39,608 nt of DNA from contig VXWI01000042.1 in assembly GCA_009835985.1 (NCBI GenBank), positions 29,252 to 68,859 of the forward strand, given 5' to 3'. Shown piece after piece: positions 24,777-32,043 of the stretch. How positions within the stretch are numbered: position 1 is the first letter of the stretch; each line of letters starts with the position of its first letter. The position numbers were made by a program, and so were the translations under genes. The notes under the pieces are model-generated. The model was given only the letters and a program-made list of their open reading frames with translations, searched no databases and was not told the DNA's origin. This stretch comes from Acidobacteriota bacterium (GTDB lineage: Bacteria > Acidobacteriota > Vicinamibacteria > Marinacidobacterales > Marinacidobacteraceae).

Positions 24777-24820
24777 GGAGCGCCGGTCTCTAGGCCGGCA
24801 CGCGGCCTCGAGGGCCGCAA
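24777..24820. repeat. Single two-hairpin dispersed repeat
   Basis: GGAGCGCCGGTCTCTAGGCC gives the first hairpin, and CGCGGCCTCGAGGGCCGC the second. It is a variant copy of the repeat family lying between the receptor terminator and the convergent DUF2177 gene. Confidence 0.7.
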
Positions 24821-24859
24821 GGCGCGCAGGGCCGATCCGCCCCGATGCGCGCGCTGTCT

Positions 24860-25300
24860 TCAGGCCGCCTGACGGCGCAGCGCCCACCAGGTGACGAGCC
24901 CGGAAGTGGCGAGGCTGAGCAACCCACCGATCAGGATGTCGATGGGAATGAGCGCCGCCGGCCAGTTCGTGATGCTGATGAAGGTGGGGACGATGTAAGT
25001 CGCGTACGCCGCGCAGCCCAACAGGAACCCATTCTTCAGCGCCCGCTGGAGGTTCTGATCCCGGATCGCCGGTCGGATCGCGAAGTGGCTGTTCGCGAGC
25101 GCGATCAGCGCAAAGAACACAAGCACGGCCACCAACTCGACGCCGCCCCAGGTGTCCATCGGCTTCTCGAAGCTCCAGTCGTTGCCACTGGCCTCGTGCA
25201 GGCTGGCGTACATGGCCACCGCCGGCGGGGACATGTTCCACGCCATGTCGATGACCGCGTAGACGACGAACGCCGAGACGAAACGTAACAACCTGCTCAC
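24860..25300 (-). CDS. DUF2177-like membrane protein, copy A
   Basis: A 146-residue protein with four hydrophobic helices. The block FAIRPAIRDQNLQRALKNG, then GCAAYATYIVPTFISITNWP and PIDILIGGLLSLAT matches the DUF2177 pattern (AxRPA, GLxAYATYDLTNLATLxxWP, DIAWGxxLS). Function is unknown for the family. It is gap-free and about 80% identical to the protein at 31576-32016. The GTG start follows a GAGG site. It is convergent with TonB receptor 1, and copy B is likewise convergent with the gene after TonB receptor 2. Confidence 0.82.
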   Translation of the reverse strand: MSRLLRFVSAFVVYAVIDMAWNMSPPAVAMYASLHEASGNDWSFEKPMDTWGGVELVAVLVFFALIALANSHFAIRPAIRDQNLQRALKNGFLLGCAAYATYIVPTFISITNWPAALIPIDILIGGLLSLATSGLVTWWALRRQAA

Positions 25301-25717
25301 GGTGATCCTCGCGAGAGACGGGAAACGGCTTCGGAGGGCTTCGACAGAACTCCCTCCGTCCCGAAAGCGATTCTAGGAGAGGATCGGTCGGTTTCGGTGA
25401 GCTCCCAGAACCTCGGGGAGCGGGCGGCGCGACGACCGCGGTGGCCGCGACCACGGCCAGGAAGGACGATTTTCGTCTGCAACTGTCAGGATAAGAGGCT
25501 CCCGACTGTCTCTACTCTTGGGTCCGGGCATTGCTTACCTTTCGGGGCATGGGCGGAAGGGCACTGCGGTGGAGGGGCGCCGGTGCCGGTCGCGTGACTG
25601 TGCGGGGGTTCGCACCCCCGACGGCTGCGCGGCGCCGCGTGGACCGGACACGTCGACGGGGGCGCGAGTCCCGGCATCCCTATTCGGAGCATCCGTCGGC
25701 AGCGGGACTGTTCGCCG
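25301..25717. other. 417-base gap upstream of the MocR-type gene
   Basis: No supported gene. The most notable structure is a seven-base hairpin CGGGGGT/ACCCCCG with a TCGC loop at 25603-25620. The segment separates two divergent starts (DUF2177 copy A and the MocR gene), so it should carry promoters for both. I could not assign -35/-10 boxes with confidence. Confidence 0.45.
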
Positions 25718-27205
25718 GTGTATGAGAACATGATCGCGGTTGACCGCGAGTCCCCGGAAACCCTGCAGAAGCAGATCCGGCGCCAGATCGCGATCGGTAT
25801 CGTCAATCGCCTGTACGCGCTGAACCGACCGCTGCCGTCGATCCGTCAGCTCTCCCGGGAACTGGGGGTGAGCGTGACCACGGTTTCGCTCGCCTATGAC
25901 TGGCTGCGGCTCGACGGGTTCGTCGAGGTGAGGAAGGGTGCGGGCTTCTTCGTGAACCCGGCCGTCCTGCCGGCCGCGGGCGAGGCGCTCGACCCGGAGC
26001 TGACCGGCGGGGTCGATGCGCCGGAGGAGGAACTGGACTACACGGCGTTCTTCCGGGGGCGCAGCTTCAATCTCCCGCGCGTCGTGAAACCCGCGGATTG
26101 CCTGGCGCGCTACCGCTATCCGTTCGTCTGCGGGGTGATCGACCCGTCGCTATTTCCGATCGACCACTGGCGCGAGTGCGTGCGCGACTCCATGAACCGG
26201 TTCGAGCTGGAGAACTGGGCGACGGACTATTCCTCGGTCGATGACGAGATGCTGGTCGAGCAGATCATCCAGCGCGTGCTGGCGAAACGGGGGATCGTGG
26301 CGCGTCCGGACCAGGTGCTGGTAACGGTGGGCGGCCAGCAGGCGCGCCATCTGGCGCTGCGGCTCCTGGTGTCGGCGGGAGAAACCCTGGGCGTCGAGGA
26401 TCCGGGCTATCGGGACGTGGTCAACATGGCCCGGATCGAGGGGATCGCGGTGGAGCGGCTTCCCATCGACGGCGCGGGGCTGATGCTGTCGGAGGACATT
26501 GACCGTTGCCGGTGTCTGTTCGTGACGCCCAGCCACCAGTTTCCGACGACGGTAACAATGCCGCCGGAGCGCAAGCTCGCGCTGCTGGAGCGGACCCACT
26601 GCAACCGGCAGTTCGTGATCGAGGACGACTACGAGGCGGATATCAGCTTCAACCGAACGCCACCGGCGGCGCTGAAGAGCCTCGATGGCTGGGGCAACGT
26701 CGTCTACACAGGCTCGCTCTCGCAGTCGCTGCTGCCGGGGCTCCGCATCGGCTACCTGGTAGCGCACTCCGAGTTCATTCGCGAAGCGCGGGCGCTACGC
26801 CACCACTTCGTGCGTCATCCGGCGGTGAACAACCAAAAGAGCGTGGCGCTGTTCATGCAGCGCGGGTACTTCGACCGGTTCGTCGCCGGGATCACTGCCG
26901 TCTACCAGGAGCGCTGCGCGACCATGCACCGGGCGCTGGAGCGGCATTTCCCGGGGGCCTCGGCGCCGCCGGAATACGGCGGGGGCAGCATCTGGCTGCG
27001 GTTGCCGGAGGGGGCGGACGCGGGCGTCCTCGCCGAGCGGGTGGAGGCCGAGGGCGTTTACTTCGAGACCGGTGGCTTCACCTTTTCGGACGAACGCAGG
27101 AACCGCAACCACATCCGGCTGGGCTACTCGGCGATCGACCAGTCCCTGATCGCCGAAGGCATCGACAAGATTGCGGCGGCGCTGGCTGACGCCGGCGCGG
27201 CCTGA
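25718..27205 (+). CDS. MocR-type (GntR-aminotransferase) regulator lacking the PLP lysine
   Basis: A 495-residue fusion. Residues about 10-80 form a GntR winged helix (PLPSIRQLSRELGVSVTTVS), and the rest is a fold-type I aminotransferase domain. PLP-pocket parts are recognisable: VTVGGQQARHLALRLL, VIEDDYEAD with the pyridine-binding Asp, and HIRLGYS with the carboxylate-binding Arg. The Schiff-base motif, normally GTFSKxLxPxLRxGYL, reads GSLSQSLLPGLRIGYL: the lysine is Gln336 (codon CAG 26723-26725). MocR/GabR/PdxR proteins use that lysine to bind PLP and sense amines, so this one probably senses differently or not through an internal aldimine. An alternative ATG lies at 25730. It stands just upstream of TonB receptor 2. 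Confidence 0.92.
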   Translation: MYENMIAVDRESPETLQKQIRRQIAIGIVNRLYALNRPLPSIRQLSRELGVSVTTVSLAYDWLRLDGFVEVRKGAGFFVNPAVLPAAGEALDPELTGGVDAPEEELDYTAFFRGRSFNLPRVVKPADCLARYRYPFVCGVIDPSLFPIDHWRECVRDSMNRFELENWATDYSSVDDEMLVEQIIQRVLAKRGIVARPDQVLVTVGGQQARHLALRLLVSAGETLGVEDPGYRDVVNMARIEGIAVERLPIDGAGLMLSEDIDRCRCLFVTPSHQFPTTVTMPPERKLALLERTHCNRQFVIEDDYEADISFNRTPPAALKSLDGWGNVVYTGSLSQSLLPGLRIGYLVAHSEFIREARALRHHFVRHPAVNNQKSVALFMQRGYFDRFVAGITAVYQERCATMHRALERHFPGASAPPEYGGGSIWLRLPEGADAGVLAERVEAEGVYFETGGFTFSDERRNRNHIRLGYSAIDQSLIAEGIDKIAAALADAGAA

Positions 27206-27554
27206 GCGGACAAGCGGAACCGACGTCTTCGGCCCGAACTGTGTGTAAAGAAAAACACGAGGTGTGTCTACCCCAGCACTTCCCGGGTTCGTAGAGTCCT
27301 GATTCCCCTGGTCGCTTCGGTGAGGGTGCGTCCACGGCGTTGCCGGGCGGGCAACGTGACTGCGGCGCCGGGAGGCGAACCGAACCAATGCACAACCCCG
27401 CGCGAGTCAGCGGCCGTGAGTCCACGTCGGTTCAACCCGAGTTGCCGGGGATCTCGGATCAACGTGTTCTCGACGCCTCGCTGTCTGCTGTCCCGGCCGC
27501 GCCGTCGCGGCCATTTCCGACTCTGAGTATCGCTCCAAAGGAGTACCAGAACCC
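27206..27554. other. 349-base leader region of TonB receptor 2
   Basis: No supported gene. There is an AT-rich island with alternating GTGT and ACAC elements (27241-27265), including ACAC-GAG-GTGT. Further on is a hairpin, CGTTGCC/GGCAACG with a GGGCG loop (27338-27356). The first could be a regulator site, for example for the adjacent MocR-type protein, and the second a leader structure. Both are inference. Confidence 0.4.
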
Positions 27555-30467
27555 ATGAGAAAACTCATTCTCTTTACGCTGCTGGTGGCGTGGCCGAGTG
27601 CGGCCCTGTCCCAGCAGATCTACGGACGCCTCGAGGGCGCCGCGAACGACGCGCAGGGGCTCGTCCTCCCCGGAGTGACGGTCACCCTCGAGTCCGACGA
27701 ACTCGTGGCCCCCCGGTCCGCGACCACCGACGTGGACGGTTCCTACCGGTTCGCGCAGCTCGTCGCGGGCAGCTACAACCTGACCTTCGAGCTCGGCGGC
27801 TTCCAGACCGTCGTCTTCGAGGAAGTCATCGTGGTCGGCGGTTCGACCTTCGAAGTGAACGCCATGATGGACATCGCGACCGTCGCCGAGACCGTCACCG
27901 TGACGGGTGAATCTCCGGTGGTGGACGTGAAGACCACGGGCGTTTCGGCATCGTTCGACACCACCCAGCTCGAGGACGTCCCTTCGGCCACCGACATGTG
28001 GGCGGTCCTCCAGCAGAGCCCGGGCGTCCGGATGCGCGGCTACGACGTGGGCGGGTCCCACAAGAGCCAGCAGTCCGGCTACGAGACCTTCGGAGTCCGG
28101 GGGCAGAACCGGATCATCAACGACGGTGTGAACACCACCGAGGGGACCGGCGGCGCGGGCGGTTACTACGACTTCTACGCGATCGGCGAGTTCCAGGTGT
28201 CGGCGCAGGGCGCGGACGTGGAATCGAACACCCCGGGCGCGACGGTGAACGCGGTGTGGAAGAGCGGCGGTAACGACTTCTCCGGGACCGAGCACTTCGC
28301 CTACGAGCCGCCGGACATGATCGCCGACAACATCACCTCCGACCTCACGAGCCGGGGCGGCACCTCGGCGCCGGTGATCGAGTTCTACGAGGCGCACCTT
28401 GACCTCGGCGGCCCGATCGTGCAGGACAAGGCGTGGTTCTACGGTGCCTACAACCGCTTCGTCATCGACCGGATCATCTCGGGCGTGCCGGAGGACGTGG
28501 CGACCGACCTTGGCGACTTCGACATGTTCACGGTGAAGGCGAACTGGCAGATCACCGATCGGGACCAGTTCATCACCTTCCACCACTGGTCGCTGAAGCA
28601 GAAGCCCTTCCGCGGGCTTTCCGCGAACCGCCCGGCCGAGTCCATCCTCGCGCAGGACTCGTGGTCCTGGTTGCACAAGGCCGAATGGCAGCGGGTGTGG
28701 AGCGACCGTCTCTACAGCAACATCCAGGTGAACCACTTCGGGTTCGGCTGGCCGATGACCCCCGCTGTGGACCCCGCGACGAACCCGGCGCGACTCGACG
28801 AAGGCACCGGGGAGAGAGCCGGGGCAGGGTGGCGCCCCTTCACGTTCAACCGCTGGAAGCCGCACTCGACAGGCCAGTTCAACTACTACCTGCCGACCGA
28901 GAGCGGGAGCCACGACCTCAAGTTCGGTTGGGACATGCAGATCGACGAGCGGCAGTTCGGCTGGAATGCGAACTCGGGAGCCGTTCGTTACATCGACAAC
29001 AGTTCGCAGGATCCGCCACGCCCGCACAACGTGAACGAGATTCATTTCGAGAGCTTCCCCAATCTCAACTACGACCGGAACACGCACATGGACCTCTACG
29101 TCCAGGATGTCTGGACGCTCAACGACCGGCTGACGGTGAACGCGGGCGTCCGCTTCGGCAGCCAGCGGATCGGTTACCTGGATTCGAACAACGTTCCGGG
29201 AGGCCCGTGCGACGCGACTCTCGGCTGCCTCAGGGAGATTCCCGACGTCGACGCGAACGTGGCCGCGGCGCTGCCGCTCCTATTCGGACAAGGTGGCGCC
29301 GTGCCGGGCGACAGCAGCGTGATGAGTTGGTGGAACTTGGCGCCGCGTCTTGGCTTCACCTACGACCTTACCGGCGAGGGCCGCTCGGTCTTCAAGGGCT
29401 ATTGGGGTCGCTACTACTGGAACATGAACAGCGGCTGGCAGAACTCGAATCCCGGCGGCAACAAGTCCGTGGACTACGCGTTCCTCGACCAGAACATGAA
29501 CGGCCTCTTCGATGGCGTGCATGAACTTGGCGAGCGAGTTGGAGGCAGCAGTGATGCGGGTCTCGGGATCGAACGGACGGCCCCCGTTGGTGACGCGGTT
29601 GATCCGAATATCTGGCAGCCGTACGTTGACGAGGTCAGCGTGTCGGCCGAACATCAGATCGGCAATGATCTCGGTGCGCGTCTTTCCGTGGTGCACAAGC
29701 GGCAGACCGGCGCGTATGGCGAACCCATCAACATCGCCCGGATCGGCACGCTCACAAACAGCCAGACGATCGCGTGCCCAGCGGCGTGCGACACCGCCGG
29801 CTTCGGTGGCACGGGCATCACGGTTAACGGTTTGCCGGACGGTGCCGACACAAGCGAGAACCTGATCACCAACTGGCCGGACGAGTTCGCGGCGTACAAC
29901 TGGACGACCATTTCCATGGGCGTCAACCGGCGTTTCCGGAACAACTTCTTCTGGAATGCCTACTTCGACTACCAGTGGCGCCACGAGGGCCGGAGACCCG
30001 ACAACAAGAGCAACAGCCCGCTCACGACGGACCCGATCGGCGTCGGCCCGACCTACCAGTACGGGTTCATCCCGCTGATCCAGGACCTGAGCAACTGGCA
30101 GTTCAAGGCAGCCGGCCGGTACGTGCTGCCCTACGACATCGGCCTGGCAGGCACCTTGCGCCTCGTCAGCGGCTTCAACTGGGCTCCCAGACTGTCGGTG
30201 GGTGTGCCGAATGTCGGGACGCAGACCATCTTCCTCGATAACCTCGACCAGCGTCGGTCGGACAACGTCCAGATTCTCGACTTCCGCGCCGACAAGGCGA
30301 TCAGTCTCGGCGATTCGGCGGAGATCCAGCTTATGTTCGACTTGTTCAACGCGCTGAACAATGCGTCCGAGACGAACTTCATCATGCGCGCCGGCAGCGC
30401 CTACCGCGAAACCATCGAGTGGATCCAGGGCCGCACTGTCGGCCTCTCCGCCCGCCTGACGTTCTGA
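27555..30467 (+). CDS. TonB-dependent receptor with carboxypeptidase-regulatory domain (copy 2)
   Basis: A 970-residue outer-membrane receptor with a signal peptide of about 20 residues. Residues about 24-105 form the carboxypeptidase regulatory-like domain (GLVLPGVTVTLESDEL), followed by AETVTVTGESPVVDV and a plug domain with a GQNRIINDGVNT segment. The long barrel ends LSARLTF. It has the same architecture as the receptor at 21801 but clearly diverged sequence, so the ligand probably differs. AAAGGAG precedes the ATG. It lies between two unusual regulators (MocR-type upstream, Fis-type downstream), suggesting dedicated control. Confidence 0.93.
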   Translation: MRKLILFTLLVAWPSAALSQQIYGRLEGAANDAQGLVLPGVTVTLESDELVAPRSATTDVDGSYRFAQLVAGSYNLTFELGGFQTVVFEEVIVVGGSTFEVNAMMDIATVAETVTVTGESPVVDVKTTGVSASFDTTQLEDVPSATDMWAVLQQSPGVRMRGYDVGGSHKSQQSGYETFGVRGQNRIINDGVNTTEGTGGAGGYYDFYAIGEFQVSAQGADVESNTPGATVNAVWKSGGNDFSGTEHFAYEPPDMIADNITSDLTSRGGTSAPVIEFYEAHLDLGGPIVQDKAWFYGAYNRFVIDRIISGVPEDVATDLGDFDMFTVKANWQITDRDQFITFHHWSLKQKPFRGLSANRPAESILAQDSWSWLHKAEWQRVWSDRLYSNIQVNHFGFGWPMTPAVDPATNPARLDEGTGERAGAGWRPFTFNRWKPHSTGQFNYYLPTESGSHDLKFGWDMQIDERQFGWNANSGAVRYIDNSSQDPPRPHNVNEIHFESFPNLNYDRNTHMDLYVQDVWTLNDRLTVNAGVRFGSQRIGYLDSNNVPGGPCDATLGCLREIPDVDANVAAALPLLFGQGGAVPGDSSVMSWWNLAPRLGFTYDLTGEGRSVFKGYWGRYYWNMNSGWQNSNPGGNKSVDYAFLDQNMNGLFDGVHELGERVGGSSDAGLGIERTAPVGDAVDPNIWQPYVDEVSVSAEHQIGNDLGARLSVVHKRQTGAYGEPINIARIGTLTNSQTIACPAACDTAGFGGTGITVNGLPDGADTSENLITNWPDEFAAYNWTTISMGVNRRFRNNFFWNAYFDYQWRHEGRRPDNKSNSPLTTDPIGVGPTYQYGFIPLIQDLSNWQFKAAGRYVLPYDIGLAGTLRLVSGFNWAPRLSVGVPNVGTQTIFLDNLDQRRSDNVQILDFRADKAISLGDSAEIQLMFDLFNALNNASETNFIMRAGSAYRETIEWIQGRTVGLSARLTF

Positions 30468-30501
30468 CGCTGGGGATCAACAACTAGCGCGCTCACGAAA
30501 C

Positions 30502-30529
30502 GGCTCGCCGCCCCGCGGGGCGGCGAGCC
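30502..30529 (+). terminator. Perfect 28-base palindrome after TonB receptor 2
   Basis: GGCTCGCCGCCCCG and its exact reverse complement abut at the centre. The palindrome is placed 34 bases after the receptor stop and 13 before the next ATG. It is likely a terminator-type structure or a barrier between the receptor and regulator messages; no T-run follows. Confidence 0.5.
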
Positions 30530-30542
30530 CACTCTGGGGCCA

Positions 30543-31523
30543 ATGCAGGGCATCCCGGACACCCCCGCCAGCCAGACCAACGGGTCGCGCCAGCCTGGCC
30601 CTGGGGACTGGGTCGGCAACTCTGCCGCCGCGATTCGGATTCGCGGCGAAATCGCGACTGCCGCGCTCTCCGCCGATCCCGTCCGCCTGGAAGCCGAAGC
30701 CGGAACCGGCCGCCGGTTGGCCGCCGAGCTGATCCACCGCCTGAGTTCCGGCTCGACCTCGCGTTCGGCCAAGGGCTTTCTCGCCATCGAGGCTGGTGGC
30801 ATGCCGCCGGAGGAGCTTGGCTCACAGCTTGAAGCGGCCCTCCAAGGCCCACTCGGGAACGGAAATGGCTCGACGGTGCGGACCCTCTATCTGAGTGGGG
30901 TGAAACGGGGCGCGATCGGACGACTTCTCTCAGGGGCAGCGGACGTCGGAGCCTCGCGCCGCTTCCGCCTCATCGCATCAACCGCGCCTTCCTCGACCGC
31001 CGGGGGCAACGGATACACCAGGCGACCGCCGATCACCGCGGACCCACCGATGATCATCATCCGGATCCCGCCCCTGCGGGAGCGAAAGATGGACATCTCC
31101 GCGCTGGCGCTGAGGTTCTTCGCCGATGCGTGCGACCACGCGGGGGTGGGGCCGTACGGAATCTCCAGTCGGATGATCGCGGCCTACCACGACTACGACT
31201 GGCCGGGGAATGTGGTCGAACTCCGGGCCGTCATCGAGAGCGCCGTCTCGACAGCTGCGCTTGCCCGCTTCCGAGGCCAGGTCCTGCCCGACTCGTTCTG
31301 TGCGATCGCCTTCGATGGAGACCGAAGCGGGAGGTCGTTGAAGGAGATGATCCGGGACTTGGAAAGGAGCATTCTGGAGAACACGCTCCAACGGGTAGGC
31401 GGCAACCAAGCGCACGCGGCCCGGATACTCCAGCTCAAGGCGACCACTCTCCACGAAAAACTCAAGCGCTACGGGATGTTGCGCGCGTTTCGGCAGCGGG
31501 ACATGCCGTCCCCTCGTCAATGA
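30543..31523 (+). CDS. Fis-type regulator with decayed sigma54-activator AAA+ domain
   Basis: A 326-residue protein derived from NtrC-family enhancer-binding proteins. Retained parts are IRIPPLRERKMDI (normally RLPPLRERxEDI), YDWPGNVVELRAVIE, and a good C-terminal Fis HTH (residues about 272-312, GGNQAHAARILQLKATTLHEKL). Lost parts are the Walker A Lys (EAEAGTGRR at about 50-58), the Walker B acidic pair (RTLYLSGV at about 113-120), and the GAFTGA loop that touches sigma54, for which there is no room. It probably binds DNA but cannot hydrolyse ATP or remodel sigma54 polymerase. There is no N-terminal sensor domain. It follows TonB receptor 2 after a palindrome. Confidence 0.85.
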   Translation: MQGIPDTPASQTNGSRQPGPGDWVGNSAAAIRIRGEIATAALSADPVRLEAEAGTGRRLAAELIHRLSSGSTSRSAKGFLAIEAGGMPPEELGSQLEAALQGPLGNGNGSTVRTLYLSGVKRGAIGRLLSGAADVGASRRFRLIASTAPSSTAGGNGYTRRPPITADPPMIIIRIPPLRERKMDISALALRFFADACDHAGVGPYGISSRMIAAYHDYDWPGNVVELRAVIESAVSTAALARFRGQVLPDSFCAIAFDGDRSGRSLKEMIRDLERSILENTLQRVGGNQAHAARILQLKATTLHEKLKRYGMLRAFRQRDMPSPRQ

Positions 31524-31575
31524 GAGCGGGGTTGCTTCCCGTCCCGCCGCCGCCTGCCGATCGTGGACGGTCGCT

Positions 31576-32016
31576 TCAGGCCGCCTGACGGCGCAGCGCC
31601 CACCAGGTGACGATCGTCGAAGTGGCGAAGCTCAGCAGGCCGCCGGTCAGGGTGTCGATGGGGACGAGGGCCGCCGGCCAGTTGGCGATGGCGGCGAAGA
31701 TGGGCACGCTGTAGGTGGCGTAGGCCGCGCACCCCAGCAGGAACCCGTTCTTCATCGCCCGCTGGAGATTCCGCTCCCGGATCGCCGGTGCGATCGCCAA
31801 CTCGCTGTTCGCCAGCGCGATCAACGCGAAGAACACCAGAAGGGCGAAGACCTCGATCCCGCCCCAGGTATCCATCGGCTTCCCGAAGCTCCAGTCGTTC
31901 CCGCTCGCCTCGTGCAGACGCGCGTGCATTGCCACCGCCGGGGGCGACAGGCTCCAGGCCATGTCGATCACGGTGTAGACGACGAACGCGGAAAGGAAAC
32001 GCCCGCTCCTGCTCAT
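31576..32016 (-). CDS. DUF2177-like membrane protein, copy B
   Basis: A 146-residue, four-helix protein with the same DUF2177-like blocks as copy A (AIAPAIRERNLQRAMKNG, GCAAYATYSVPIF, PIDTLTGGLLSFAT). The paralogues align without gaps at about 116 of 146 residues. The last 40 bases around the stop are identical in DNA (31574-31613 and 24858-24897). AGGAGG precedes the ATG. It is 27 bases downstream of the D-aminoacylase-like stop region, on the opposite reading order to the regulator gene it converges on. Confidence 0.82.
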   Translation of the reverse strand: MSRSGRFLSAFVVYTVIDMAWSLSPPAVAMHARLHEASGNDWSFGKPMDTWGGIEVFALLVFFALIALANSELAIAPAIRERNLQRAMKNGFLLGCAAYATYSVPIFAAIANWPAALVPIDTLTGGLLSFATSTIVTWWALRRQAA

Positions 32017-32043
32017 GTCACAACCTCCTGACCCTGGCTGGAC

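Noticed and set aside
23037..25454. Open leftward frame of 805 codons under TonB receptor 1 and DUF2177 copy A
   Set aside because: It spans two real genes and a repeat; composition is typical of antisense shadows.
25297..25482. Small leftward frame of 61 codons upstream of DUF2177 copy A
   Set aside because: Arg/Ser-rich with no ribosome-binding site or motif, and it covers a likely promoter region.
27459..29087. Open leftward frame of 542 codons under TonB receptor 2
   Set aside because: Antisense shadow; the receptor on the plus strand has signal peptide, plug and barrel features.
30543..31523. Frameshifted or truncated pseudogene of an NtrC-family protein
   Set aside because: The frame is uninterrupted and the C-terminal helix-turn-helix and flanking motifs are well preserved, which suggests a functional reduced protein.
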